Source of the DNA: Kitasatospora kifunensis
GTDB taxonomy: Bacteria > Actinomycetota > Actinomycetes > Streptomycetales > Streptomycetaceae
Length of the DNA: 64,000 nucleotides
Assembly (NCBI RefSeq): GCF_014203855.1
Contig: NZ_JACHJV010000001.1
Location: 6,324,001 to 6,388,000, forward strand
Reading direction: 5' to 3'
Shown: in pieces, positions 36,612 through 44,789 of the stretch
Layout: each line of letters opens with the position of its first letter
Position numbering within the stretch: the first letter of the stretch is position 1
Made by a program: the position numbers and the translations under genes
Notes under the pieces: model-generated
Databases searched by the model: none
Seen by the model: the letters and a program-made list of their open reading frames with translations, nothing else
What the model was told of the DNA's origin: nothing

Positions 36612-38654
36612 CTACGGCAGCGGCACCGAGGCGAGCGACGACGGCGGCGTGCCCTGGAGGGCGCCCTCCATCGCGTCCCGCCAGATCGGCCCGGACAGCG
36701 TGCCGCCGAAGGCCTGGCCGACGTACTGCCCGCCGATCCGCTGCCCGTCCAGCGAGGTCGGGTTGTCGGTGTCGGTGACCACCGTGGCGCCCGCCAGCTC
36801 CGGCGTGTAGCCGACGAACCAGACCTGCTCGCTGTCGTTGGTGGTACCCGTCTTGCCGGCGCTGTCCCGGTCGGTCAGGCCGGCCGTGGTGCCGGTACCG
36901 TCCTGCACCACGCCCTTGAGCATCGTGGTGATCTCGTCCGCGGTGGTGGCCGACATCGCCTGGCTGCACTGGCTCTGCGGCACGTTCAGCGGCTTGCCGT
37001 CGGGGCCGGTGACGCTGCTGATCGCGGTCGGCGTGCAGTACGTGCCGTGCGCGGCGAAGGTCGCGTAGACGTTCGCCATCTCCAGCGGGGTCAGGTCGTT
37101 GCTGCCGAGCGCCATCGAGGGCACCACGCTGAGCTTCTCGCCGCCGGCCTGCTGGGTGATGCCGAGCTTGTTGGTCATCTGCGCCACGTTGCACAGCCCG
37201 GCGTCCGCCTCCAGCGAGGCGAAGTAGGTGTTCACCGACTGCGCCATCGCCGGCGCCATGGTGAACGGGCCGACCAGCGAGGTGGCGTCGTTGTGCACCT
37301 GGGCGGAGCCGAACCCGTTGCCCTGGCAGTCCTTCATCTTCGGCCAGGCCATGCTGTACGGCGAGGGGTAGGACTGGGACGGCGTGATGCCGTTCTCCAG
37401 CGCGGCCGCCGCCACGATCGGCTTGAAGGTCGAGCCGGTCGGGAACCCGATGCCGCCGCCCATCGACTTGCCGACGTTGTAGTTGATCTGGGTCTGGTTG
37501 GCGTTCACGCCGTACGGGCGGCTCTGGCCCATCGCGATGATCTTGCCGGTGCCCGGCTGCACCACGGTCATCGCGGTCGCCGCCTTGTCGCTGGCGTAGA
37601 CGTGGCTGGTCACCGAGGCCTGCAGGGCGGCCTGCGCCTTGGGGTCCAGGGTGGTGTGGATCTGCAGCCCGCCGCGCTTCCACAGCGCCTGCCGGTCGGC
37701 CGAGTTGGCGCCGAACGCCGGGTCGTTGAGGACCTGGTTCTTCACGTAGTCGCAGAAGAAGCCCTCGCCCTGCTGGGCGGTGATGCAGCCCTGCAGCGGC
37801 GCGCTGGGCTTGAGCGTGATCGGGGTGGCGATCGCCTGGTCGGCCTGGGCCTGGGTGATCGTGCCGTACTGCGCCATCTTCTTCAGGACGGTGTCCCGGC
37901 GCTCCTTGGCGGCCTTCGGGTTGACGATCGGGTCGTACCCGCTGGGCGACTGCACCAGGCCGGCCATCAGCGCGGCCTGCGGCAGGCTGAGGTCCTTGGC
38001 GTCGACGCTGAAGTAGCGCTGGGAGGCGGCCTGGATCCCGTAGGCCTGCTCGCCGAAGAAGGTGATGTTCAGGTAGTTGGTCAGGATCTGGTCCTTGGTC
38101 AAGGTCTGCTCGACCTTGATCGCGTACTTCATCTCCTTGACCTTGCGGCCCACGTCCTGCGCCTGCGCGGCCTGCACGGCCGCCGAGTCGTTGCCGGCTT
38201 CCTCGACGAAGACGTTCTTCACGTACTGCTGGGTGAGCGTGGACGCGCCCTGGGTGCCCCCGCCGGAGGCGTTGCTGCTCAGCGCCCGCAGCACGCCCTT
38301 CACGTCGATCGCGCCGTGCTGGTAGAAGCGGTTGTCCTCGATGTCCACCAGCGCCGACTTCATCAGCGGGGATATCTGGTCGCTGGGGACCACCGTGCGG
38401 TCGCGGTCGAAGACGGTGGCGATCACACCGCCGTTGGCGTCGTAGATGGTGGACGCCTGGGAGAGCGGGGGCGTGGTGAAGTCGTCAGGCAGACTGTTGA
38501 AATCCCCGACGGCATTCTTCGCGCCCAGCCCGACCCCGCCGATGGCGGGCAGTGCGAGCCCGGCGGTGAGTGCGCCGGCCACCACACTGACGCCGAGGAA
38601 CGTGGCGGTGAGCTTGGTCTTGTGGACGAACGAGCCCGAGTGCGACGAAGACAT
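36612..38654 (-). CDS. Class A penicillin-binding protein (transglycosylase/transpeptidase)
   Basis: The 680-residue protein has a short cytosolic tail, one membrane helix (about residues 12-36), a GT51 transglycosylase domain with the catalytic Glu in EDNRFYQHGAID (about 106) and a transpeptidase domain with SxxK in GSTFKP (408-411), SxN in QSVNTYF (473-475) and KTGT (601-604). It polymerises and cross-links peptidoglycan outside the membrane. All three penicillin-binding motifs are intact. I prefer ATG 38654; GTG 38672 in frame would add six residues. It is a single gene with its own terminator. Confidence 0.95.
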   Translation of the reverse strand: MSSSHSGSFVHKTKLTATFLGVSVVAGALTAGLALPAIGGVGLGAKNAVGDFNSLPDDFTTPPLSQASTIYDANGGVIATVFDRDRTVVPSDQISPLMKSALVDIEDNRFYQHGAIDVKGVLRALSSNASGGGTQGASTLTQQYVKNVFVEEAGNDSAAVQAAQAQDVGRKVKEMKYAIKVEQTLTKDQILTNYLNITFFGEQAYGIQAASQRYFSVDAKDLSLPQAALMAGLVQSPSGYDPIVNPKAAKERRDTVLKKMAQYGTITQAQADQAIATPITLKPSAPLQGCITAQQGEGFFCDYVKNQVLNDPAFGANSADRQALWKRGGLQIHTTLDPKAQAALQASVTSHVYASDKAATAMTVVQPGTGKIIAMGQSRPYGVNANQTQINYNVGKSMGGGIGFPTGSTFKPIVAAAALENGITPSQSYPSPYSMAWPKMKDCQGNGFGSAQVHNDATSLVGPFTMAPAMAQSVNTYFASLEADAGLCNVAQMTNKLGITQQAGGEKLSVVPSMALGSNDLTPLEMANVYATFAAHGTYCTPTAISSVTGPDGKPLNVPQSQCSQAMSATTADEITTMLKGVVQDGTGTTAGLTDRDSAGKTGTTNDSEQVWFVGYTPELAGATVVTDTDNPTSLDGQRIGGQYVGQAFGGTLSGPIWRDAMEGALQGTPPSSLASVPLP

Positions 38655-38875
38655 GAACCGTAGCCTAAGCACAAAAGATGAGCATTCGGACCAATCGGCT
38701 GGCGGTGGATGTCACAAGCCTGCGACAATCCCGCGCCCGCGGCTCATGGTGGGCCCGGCTCGTTCGTGGCCGCAGTGCCTTCCGGCCCGCCCCCGCAGCA
38801 CCCCCGTGGCCCCCGCCCGCCCCCAACCCCTACCCGCCCGGCCCCCACACGCGCCGACGCCGCTCCCACACGCGC

Positions 38876-38917
38876 CGACGCCGCCGCCGCGGGCATCGGC
38901 CCGCAGCGGCGGCGTCG
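38876..38917 (-). terminator. Hairpin terminator after the small gene at 38940
   Basis: CGACGCCGCCGCCGCGGGC at 38876-38894 pairs with 38899-38917 with one mismatch around ATCG. Just before it, two 17-bp direct copies of CACACGCGCCGACGCCG are seen. The rest of the interval up to the PBP start holds no gene. Confidence 0.7.
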
Positions 38918-38939
38918 CAGGTGACGACGGCTACCGAGG

Positions 38940-39128
38940 TCAGGGGAGCACGCGCTCGACGGCGGTGGCGCCCTCCCGTTCCAGCGCCTGGCGCGCTTTC
39001 TCGACCAATGCCGGGGTCGGGTCCTGGCCGGAGGCCATCACGAGGTCCTCCGGGTCGATCGGGTGCTCGGCTCCGGTGTGCAGCAGGCGGTCGGGGGTGG
39101 GCGACTCGCTGTCGATGGGCTCGGACAT
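38940..39128 (-). CDS. Small hypothetical protein, 62 residues
   Basis: The product opens MSEPIDSESPTPDRLLHTGA, is acidic and ends AVERVLP. It has no known domain, but a GGAGG ribosome-binding site at 7 bp, a following terminator and high third-position GC support it as a gene. It resembles small streptomycete proteins of unknown function. An open frame extends to 39269 but shows no coding character before ATG 39128. Confidence 0.7.
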   Translation of the reverse strand: MSEPIDSESPTPDRLLHTGAEHPIDPEDLVMASGQDPTPALVEKARQALEREGATAVERVLP

Positions 39129-39307
39129 GGAAGGCCTCCGTGGTTCGGGGCGTAGTCGGCCGGTTGGCCCTGCTCTACGAGTGTGGAACCGAAACGGCCT
39201 CTCGCGCACCTTAGACCGGTGCCAAACGTTACGAACTTCGCGGCAGGTTCGCTCCCTTGGCCCCTTCAAAGGCGCCCCGGCTGCTGGAGCGTGCTTAGTC
39301 TGCGGTC

Positions 39308-39658
39308 ATGACCAGCCACGATGTGACGTCCCGAGTCGGGGCGCGTTCCCGGGAGCAGGTTGAGAGCGCGCTCGCGCGCCTGGAGTACATCGGCGACACC
39401 CCCTTCGAGCCCTCGCACGCCCGCGAGGGCGCCCTGGACGGCTACCGCTGGGCACTCGGCCACGGTCGGCTCGCCCCGATCACCGCGAGTGTCGCCAGCG
39501 GCCCCGAGGGGCCCTGCCCGGCGCAGCTCGGCGCCGAGCGGCAGGCCGCCCAGGTGCGCCACCTGGACCTGCGGCTCGACGCCGAGGTACGTGAGTACGC
39601 CCGCGGGGTGCACGACGCGATCGCCTGGGTCTCCGGGCGCAGCGACGTTCAGCCCTAG
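39308..39658 (+). CDS. Small hypothetical protein, 116 residues
   Basis: The protein is helical and charged (ARSREQVESALARLEYIGDT) with no named domain. Codon use is typical for the neighbourhood. Its promoter region is shared with the divergent 62-residue gene. No strong ribosome-binding site precedes ATG 39308. Function is unknown. Confidence 0.65.
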   Translation: MTSHDVTSRVGARSREQVESALARLEYIGDTPFEPSHAREGALDGYRWALGHGRLAPITASVASGPEGPCPAQLGAERQAAQVRHLDLRLDAEVREYARGVHDAIAWVSGRSDVQP

Positions 39659-39690
39659 CGGGCCTTACGGCCCAAAACGATTCGGATCGA

Positions 39691-41778
39691 TCAGCCCAGC
39701 TGCCGCTTGAGGAACTCCAGCTGGTGCCCGAGCAGCTGGGGGAAGAGCGGCGAGGCCAGCCCGGCGTGGGTCACCCCGCTGAGCGGCAGCACCTCGTGCG
39801 GCCGCCCGGCGGCCAGCAGGGCGCTGGACAGGCGCAGGGAGTTGGCGACGAAGACGTTGTCGTCGGCCAGCCCGTGGATCAGCAGCAGCGGACGGCTCAG
39901 CTTCGGCGCCTCGGCCGTCAGCGAGCAGGCCTCGTACCGCTGCGGGTGCTCCTCGGGGGTGCCCAGGTAGCGCTCGCGCCAGTGCGTGTCGTACAGGCCC
40001 TGCTCGGTGACCGGGGCGCCGGCCACGGCGGCGTGGAAGACCTCGGGGCGGCGCAGCACCGCGAGCGTGGCAAGGCCCCCGCTGAACGACCAGCCCCGGA
40101 TGCCGACCCGCCCCAGATCCAGCTCGGGGTGCAGCTCGGCGACCTCGTGCAGGGCACTCACCTGGTCCTCCAGGACCTGGCTGAAGGGGTCGCCGTGGAC
40201 CTGCCGGTCCCAGATCGGGCCGCGCCCGTGGACCCCGGCGCCGTCGGTGACCAGCACCGCGAAGCCCTGCTCGGCGAACCACTGCGAGACCAGCGCGTGC
40301 GCGGACTGCTGGGCCATGACCTTCTGTGCGCCGGGGCCCGCGTACGGGTCGAGCAGCACGGGCAGCGCGGCGTCGCCCGCCTTGTGCCAGGAGGGCAGGT
40401 AGAGCATGGTGCGCAGCTCGCGCGGCCCGACGGCGGCCGAGGTGACGCGCAGCGCCAGCACCGGGGTCTCGACGTAGGAGGTGATCGGCACGGCGGGCCG
40501 GTCCGGGCGTCGCACGGTGGTCCGGGGGCCGGCGTGCTCCAGGGTGCGGGAGGTGTGCACCAGGGTGCCCGAGCTCAGCACACCGGTGTGCACGCCGGGG
40601 TCGGTGCTGAGCTGCTGGGCGCCGTGCTCCGGGTGGTAGGACCAGAGGTGGATCTCGGTCGGCTCCGGGCTGGCGGTGAAGAGCACCGTGTCGCCGTCGG
40701 TGCCGAGCACCGCGCGCAGCTGGAGGCCGGGCTCGGTGACCGGGGTCCCGGCCACGGTCAGGCGCCGGGTGTCGCCCTGGTCGAGGTAGCCGAGCAGGGC
40801 GCCGCTCGCGGTGCGCGCGGGCAGTCCGTGGAGCAGCTCGACCCAGCAGTCGTCGCGCTGCTCGTGCAGCAGGGCGGTGCCGCCGTCGGCGGGGTCGATC
40901 GCCAGCAGCCGCACGGTGCGCTGGTCGCGGCTCTGCACGCTCGCGAACGGGCCGTGCGCGTCCCAGCCGGCGGCCGTGAGGTACTCGAAGGCGCTCCGGT
41001 CCCAGCGCACCTCGCGCCGGGTGCCGTCCAGCTCGGTGAGCCAGAGCGTCACCTCGGCGTTGCTGCTGCCGGCCGCCGGGTAGCGCATGGTGCGCGGCGG
41101 CCGGTCCGGGTTGGCCGGGTCGGCGATGTGCCAGAGCAGCACGGCGGAGTTGTCCACCCGGGCGACCAGCAGCCGCTCGCCGTCGGGGGCCCACCAGTAG
41201 CCGCGGTAGCGGTGCATCGACTCCGCCGCGACGTGCTCGGGCGCGCCGAAGGTCACCTCGGGACCGTCAGGGGCGGCCACCGCCCGGTCGCCGGTGCCGT
41301 CGGCGGCGATCACCCGCAGCGAGCCGCCGCTCAGGTAGGCGATGTGGCGCCCGGTGGGGTCGGGGCGCGGGTCGACCACCGCACCCTCGGCGGGCAGGCG
41401 GCGGGCGGCGCCGGTGCCGATGTCCACCGTCCACAGGCTGCCGGAGAGCGCGAAGACGGCGAGGCCGGCCGCCGCGTCGGTGGTGTAACCGGCGATGCCG
41501 CTGGTCAGCTGGCGGCTGCGCTCGCGCCGGGTCCGTTCCTCCTCGGAGAGCTGCTCGGCGGCGCCGCCCAGGAGCTCGGTGGGGTCGACCAGCAGGCGCT
41601 CGCGCTCGGTTTCGAGGTCGAGCGCCCACAGGCAGTTGACCGGGTCGTCCCCGGCCCGGCTGCGCAGGAAGAGCACGGTGGCGCCGTCGGGGGTCACGGT
41701 GGCCTGATCGACGGCGCCGAGCATGAAGCCACGGGTCCGGGTCAGCTGGTGGGGCAGCGAGATCATCGGCATATTCAT
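39691..41778 (-). CDS. S9 family (dipeptidyl-peptidase IV-type) serine peptidase
   Basis: The 695-residue protein has an N-terminal beta-propeller (about residues 10-440) and a C-terminal alpha/beta-hydrolase domain. The nucleophile elbow reads GWSFSGG (Ser564), with Asp639 or Asp640 in HGLADDN and His671 in GVTHAG. It cleaves dipeptides, probably in the cytosol since no signal peptide is seen. The elbow is G-x-S-x-S rather than G-x-S-x-G. ATG 41778 is chosen; ATG 41772 is also possible, and the open frame upstream to 42540 is the marR region in another frame. Confidence 0.92.
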   Translation of the reverse strand: MNMPMISLPHQLTRTRGFMLGAVDQATVTPDGATVLFLRSRAGDDPVNCLWALDLETERERLLVDPTELLGGAAEQLSEEERTRRERSRQLTSGIAGYTTDAAAGLAVFALSGSLWTVDIGTGAARRLPAEGAVVDPRPDPTGRHIAYLSGGSLRVIAADGTGDRAVAAPDGPEVTFGAPEHVAAESMHRYRGYWWAPDGERLLVARVDNSAVLLWHIADPANPDRPPRTMRYPAAGSSNAEVTLWLTELDGTRREVRWDRSAFEYLTAAGWDAHGPFASVQSRDQRTVRLLAIDPADGGTALLHEQRDDCWVELLHGLPARTASGALLGYLDQGDTRRLTVAGTPVTEPGLQLRAVLGTDGDTVLFTASPEPTEIHLWSYHPEHGAQQLSTDPGVHTGVLSSGTLVHTSRTLEHAGPRTTVRRPDRPAVPITSYVETPVLALRVTSAAVGPRELRTMLYLPSWHKAGDAALPVLLDPYAGPGAQKVMAQQSAHALVSQWFAEQGFAVLVTDGAGVHGRGPIWDRQVHGDPFSQVLEDQVSALHEVAELHPELDLGRVGIRGWSFSGGLATLAVLRRPEVFHAAVAGAPVTEQGLYDTHWRERYLGTPEEHPQRYEACSLTAEAPKLSRPLLLIHGLADDNVFVANSLRLSSALLAAGRPHEVLPLSGVTHAGLASPLFPQLLGHQLEFLKRQLG

Positions 41779-41846
41779 ACTTTCGCACCCGGCGAACGGC
41801 GTTCGATTGCCGGGTCCCGCGCTTGGCCGGTCGACCCGACGCTGCG

Positions 41847-42293
41847 TCAATTCGGCAGGCCCAGGCCTGCGGCGAGGGTGCCGAGGGCCGCGTCGAGGGC
41901 CTGGCGGGTGGCGGCGTCCAGGCCGGCGGTCAGCTCCTCGTCCAACTCCCGGGCGAGGGTGGTGCAGCGGGCCAGCAGCTCCCGGCCGCCGTCGGTCAGC
42001 ACCAGCTGCTGGCGCCGCCGGTCGCCCTGGTCGCGCAGGCGTCGTACGGCGCCCAGCGCCTCCAGTCGGTCGGCCACCGTGACCACCAGGCTGGGCGCCA
42101 CGCCCATGGTCCTGGCCACCTCCAACTGGGAGGCGGGTCCGCCGGCTTGGAGCAGATTGAGCAGGGTGACGTCCTTGGGCTTGAGCCCGAGCGACCCGAT
42201 CCGCTCGGTGAATCGGCCGCTGACGACAGCGCCCACCGCGCCGAGCCGGAGCGTGGTGGTGGCGGTGAGCGGGACCGGAGCAGTGGCATTCAT
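41847..42293 (-). CDS. MarR-family transcriptional regulator
   Basis: The 148-residue protein has a MarR winged helix: recognition region ASQLEVARTMGVAPSLVVTV and wing GAVRRLRDQGDRRRQQLVLT with the DxRxxxxxLT motif. ATG 42293 has no ribosome-binding site, so the transcript may be leaderless. An operator-like inverted repeat lies 23-45 bp upstream. It precedes the S9 peptidase gene by 68 bp on the same strand and may regulate it as well as itself. Confidence 0.9.
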   Translation of the reverse strand: MNATAPVPLTATTTLRLGAVGAVVSGRFTERIGSLGLKPKDVTLLNLLQAGGPASQLEVARTMGVAPSLVVTVADRLEALGAVRRLRDQGDRRRQQLVLTDGGRELLARCTTLARELDEELTAGLDAATRQALDAALGTLAAGLGLPN

Positions 42294-42315
42294 GGCGGGA
42301 ACGGTAGCAGCTGGA

Positions 42316-42338
42316 AACCGTTCTGCATGGGAACGGTT
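42316..42338 (-). promoter_or_regulatory. Inverted repeat operator candidate for the MarR gene
   Basis: AACCGTTC at 42316-42323 and GAACGGTT at 42331-42338 are perfect inverted 8-mers separated by 7 bp. A further GGGAACGGTA half-site lies at 42297-42306, next to the start codon. Spacing and position suit MarR autoregulation. Confidence 0.65.
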
Positions 42339-42521
42339 GTATCGGCGGGGCCGGGTCCGGTTCGCCCTTCGGGGCGCACAGGACGGCCAATCTGGCCATC
42401 CGGGGTGCGCAGGCGGCCCAGCAGGGCCAGTCTGAACATATGGGCGGAGTCGAGCGGCCACACAGGGTGACCGAAGTCGATCCGTCCAGAACCCTGGAGA
42501 TCTCCCCCTGGAGCTGACCCG

Positions 42522-42890
42522 ATGACCTCGGACCTGACATCCCACCAGCTCACCGCCGCCCGGCCGCCGATCCCGATCGACTACCACCCGATCGACGGCC
42601 CGGCCCAGCAGTTGCTGGTCAGCGGTGAGCAGCTGCATGCCGACGCCTGCCTCTACTGCGGCACCGATCAGCAGCAGCTGCACACCGCCGGGCACGCCTA
42701 CACCCACAGCGGCGGCCTCGCCTGGGTGGTGGTCGCCTGCGCCGCGCACCTCGCCCTCGGCCGAGCCGAAGTGCAGGCGGCCCAGGCGGCCCGGGAAGTG
42801 AACACGGCCAACGCCGTGGACCCCGTGAACGCGGCCGCCGCAGACCTCGGGGCGCCGCCCGGGCCTGATGAGGTGACCACGGCACGCTGA
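42522..42890 (+). CDS. Small protein with a CxxC...CxxH putative zinc-binding motif
   Basis: The 122-residue protein has ACLYCGTDQQQLHTAGHAYT followed by VVACAAHLALG, giving C-x2-C and C-x2-H pairs about 30 residues apart, a likely zinc ribbon. The C-terminus is Ala-rich and disordered. GGAG precedes ATG 42522. It is divergent from the MarR gene. No family name is recognised. Confidence 0.75.
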   Translation: MTSDLTSHQLTAARPPIPIDYHPIDGPAQQLLVSGEQLHADACLYCGTDQQQLHTAGHAYTHSGGLAWVVVACAAHLALGRAEVQAAQAAREVNTANAVDPVNAAAADLGAPPGPDEVTTAR

Positions 42891-42901
42891 CGGTCCGCTG
42901 G

Positions 42902-42929
42902 GGTCCTGCTCCGAGATCGGAGCAGGACC
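42902..42929. terminator. Bidirectional hairpin terminator
   Basis: GGTCCTGCTCCGA pairs perfectly with TCGGAGCAGGACC with only GA between the arms. It separates two convergent genes, the small CxxC protein and the sigma-CAP gene. Confidence 0.8.
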
Positions 42930-42970
42930 TGTTCTGTGTCCGCAGGGCCGCGCGGACACGGCTTGGACGG

Positions 42971-44656
42971 TCAGGCCGGGGAGCCGAAGTCCTGGGTCCA
43001 CCACGGGCCGCCGGTGCCGTAGTGGACGCCTATGCCGATCTCCTTGAAGGAGCAGTTGAGGATGTTGGCGCGGTGGCCCGGACTGTTCATCCAACTGTCC
43101 ATCACCGACGCCGCGTTGTTCTGGCCGCGGGCGATGTTCTCGCCCCAGCTGCTCCACTGGTAGCCGGTGGCGTCGATCCGCTGCTGCGGGCCCGCGCCGT
43201 CCGGGTTGGTGTGGTCGAAGAACTGACGGGCCGCCATGTCGTCGGACTGGCCCTGGGCGGCGGCCTGCAGCTTGCTGTTCTCGGTCAGCGGGCCGCAACC
43301 GTTCTGCGCGCGCTGGGTGTTGACCAGGCTGAGCACCTGCTGGACGTCGTTGCCGGCGGGGGCGGCGGCGCTGCCCGCGCGCGGGGCGGTGGCGGGCGAG
43401 GGCGGAGCCTGGACCGCCGTGGGCGAGGCGGCGGGCGAGGAGGACGGGGACGGCGACGTGGACGGCGAGGGTGAGGGCGACGGCGTCGGGGAGGCCGAGG
43501 CTGAGGCGGACGGGGAGGCGGGGCCGCTGGGTGCGAGGGAGGGGGCCACGCCCGAGACCGCGTCCAGCACGAAGGCCGCGCCGGGGGGCATCAGGGCAGC
43601 CGGCTCGGCCTGGGTGCGGGTCGGCGCGGTGGCCGCGGTGCTGCTCTCGGGGACCGGCCGCAGCCCGTCCCAGACCAGCCCGGCGGCCACGATCGTGGCC
43701 AGCGCACCGAGGGTCAGCACCGTCAGGCGGCGGCGCCCGCGCGGGTGGGCGGCCCGGCGCCGGCCGCCGCCGGGGCGGTGCCGCGAGGGGTGGCCCGCGG
43801 CGTGCTGGTGGGCCGCACCGGTGCCGTGCGCGCTGCTGGTGCCGTTGGTGCCGTGCTTGCCGCCGGTGCCGTTCGCGGTGGTTTTGGCGTGCAGGCGGCG
43901 GGGCAGCGGCAGCAGCGCCAGCCCGGCCAGCAGGCCCTCGGCCGGGACCAGGTCCCTCGCCCGTCCCTGGCAGTCGGCGCAGTCGCGCGCGTGGCGGGCG
44001 ATCCGCTTGCGCCACAGGGCGCCGGGCCGACCGTCCCAGTCGGCGGTGAGGGTGGCGAGCTCGGGGCAGGCGGGGGCGGCGGCCAGCGCCCGGACCACCA
44101 GACGTGCGGTGTCCAGGCGCTCCTTGGCCCGCTGCACCCGCACCGCCGCGTGCTGCGGGCTCAGCTCCAGGGCGGCGGCCAGCTCGGCGCGGCTCAGCTC
44201 GCCCGCGGCCTCCTGCCACCACAGCGCGAGCAGCTCGCGCTCGGCCGGCTCCAGCCAGCGGGTGGCCTCGGCGACCTCGCGCCGCTGACCCGACAGGCCC
44301 AGGCGCACGATCGTCAGCGTCACGAAGTCACTCGCCGGGTCGGGCAGTTCACGCACCTCGTCGAGCCCGCCGCCCGCCTGGGCGGCCTGCTGGGCGCGGT
44401 GGCGGTCGCGCACCTGGTTCATCGCGATCGCCACCAGCCAGGACCGGAAAGCACTCGGCTCGCGCAGCTCGGGCAGGCCGTCCACCGCGCGCAGCATGGT
44501 CTCCTGGACCACGTCGTCGGTGTCCGGGTGCCCGTTCAGCGCGCGCCCCACGATGTTGTAGACCAACGGCAGGTGCCCGGCGATCAGCTCCTGGCGGGCA
44601 CGTTCGTCGCCGGTCCGCGCCCGGTCCACCACGTCCTCGTCCACAGCCCTGTCCAC
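42971..44656 (-). CDS. ECF-type sigma factor fused to a zinc anti-sigma motif, a membrane helix and an extracellular CAP domain
   Basis: The single open frame encodes 561 residues. Sigma region 2 (about 8-95; VVDRARTGDERARQELIAGH) and region 4 (about 135-195; SRAELAAALELSPQHAAVRV) are followed by H222-x3-C226-x2-C229, the ZAS anti-sigma zinc signature. A His/Gly-rich stretch, one membrane helix (about 311-329), a Pro/Ser linker and a CAP/SCP domain (about 437-561; GENIARG, SWMNSPGHRANIL) follow. ECF sigma factors with C-terminal ZAS and membrane parts are known (ECF52-like); the CAP sensor end is notable. GTG 44656 has GGAGAGG 9 bp upstream; TTG 44677 is an alternative. Confidence 0.9.
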   Translation of the reverse strand: MDRAVDEDVVDRARTGDERARQELIAGHLPLVYNIVGRALNGHPDTDDVVQETMLRAVDGLPELREPSAFRSWLVAIAMNQVRDRHRAQQAAQAGGGLDEVRELPDPASDFVTLTIVRLGLSGQRREVAEATRWLEPAERELLALWWQEAAGELSRAELAAALELSPQHAAVRVQRAKERLDTARLVVRALAAAPACPELATLTADWDGRPGALWRKRIARHARDCADCQGRARDLVPAEGLLAGLALLPLPRRLHAKTTANGTGGKHGTNGTSSAHGTGAAHQHAAGHPSRHRPGGGRRRAAHPRGRRRLTVLTLGALATIVAAGLVWDGLRPVPESSTAATAPTRTQAEPAALMPPGAAFVLDAVSGVAPSLAPSGPASPSASASASPTPSPSPSPSTSPSPSSSPAASPTAVQAPPSPATAPRAGSAAAPAGNDVQQVLSLVNTQRAQNGCGPLTENSKLQAAAQGQSDDMAARQFFDHTNPDGAGPQQRIDATGYQWSSWGENIARGQNNAASVMDSWMNSPGHRANILNCSFKEIGIGVHYGTGGPWWTQDFGSPA

Positions 44657-44708
44657 CGTGCCCAACCTCTCCGTCAATCAACCTGTCCACTCTGGGAGAC
44701 CCGTCCGG

Positions 44709-44732
44709 GACCTGGCGATAACGAAAACTTCC
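44709..44732 (-). promoter_or_regulatory. ECF-type promoter candidate of the sigma-CAP gene
   Basis: On the minus strand GGAAG (44732-44728) and GTC (44711-44709) are separated by 16 bp. This is close to the ECF consensus GGAAC-N16-GTC and lies about 55-75 bp before the start codon. It suggests autoregulation by the encoded sigma factor. Confidence 0.5.
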
Positions 44733-44763
44733 TAGCGGATCCAGCTCGCCTCCGCAGGAGATC

Positions 44764-44789
44764 CTAGGGAGTCCTCACAGGACCCCTAG
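44764..44789 (-). terminator. Hairpin overlapping the histidine kinase stop codon
   Basis: CTAGGG-A-GTCCT pairs with AGGAC-CCCTAG around CAC, with one bulged A. It includes the TAG stop of the kinase gene and separates that transcript from the sigma-CAP gene. Confidence 0.6.

Noticed and set aside
39691..42540. A 949-residue version of the S9 peptidase
   Set aside because: The extension covers the MarR gene and its operator in another frame and shows no protein-family character.
41847..44222. A 791-residue minus-strand open frame
   Set aside because: It joins the real MarR gene to out-of-frame sequence inside the sigma-CAP gene. The upstream part is Ala/Arg/Pro-rich noise and the MarR gene has its own start at 42293.
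42971..44656. Possibility that the sigma and CAP parts are two genes joined by a sequencing error
   Set aside because: The frame is continuous through a sensible zinc motif, membrane helix and Pro/Ser linker, and no internal ribosome-binding site or signal peptide was found before the CAP part.
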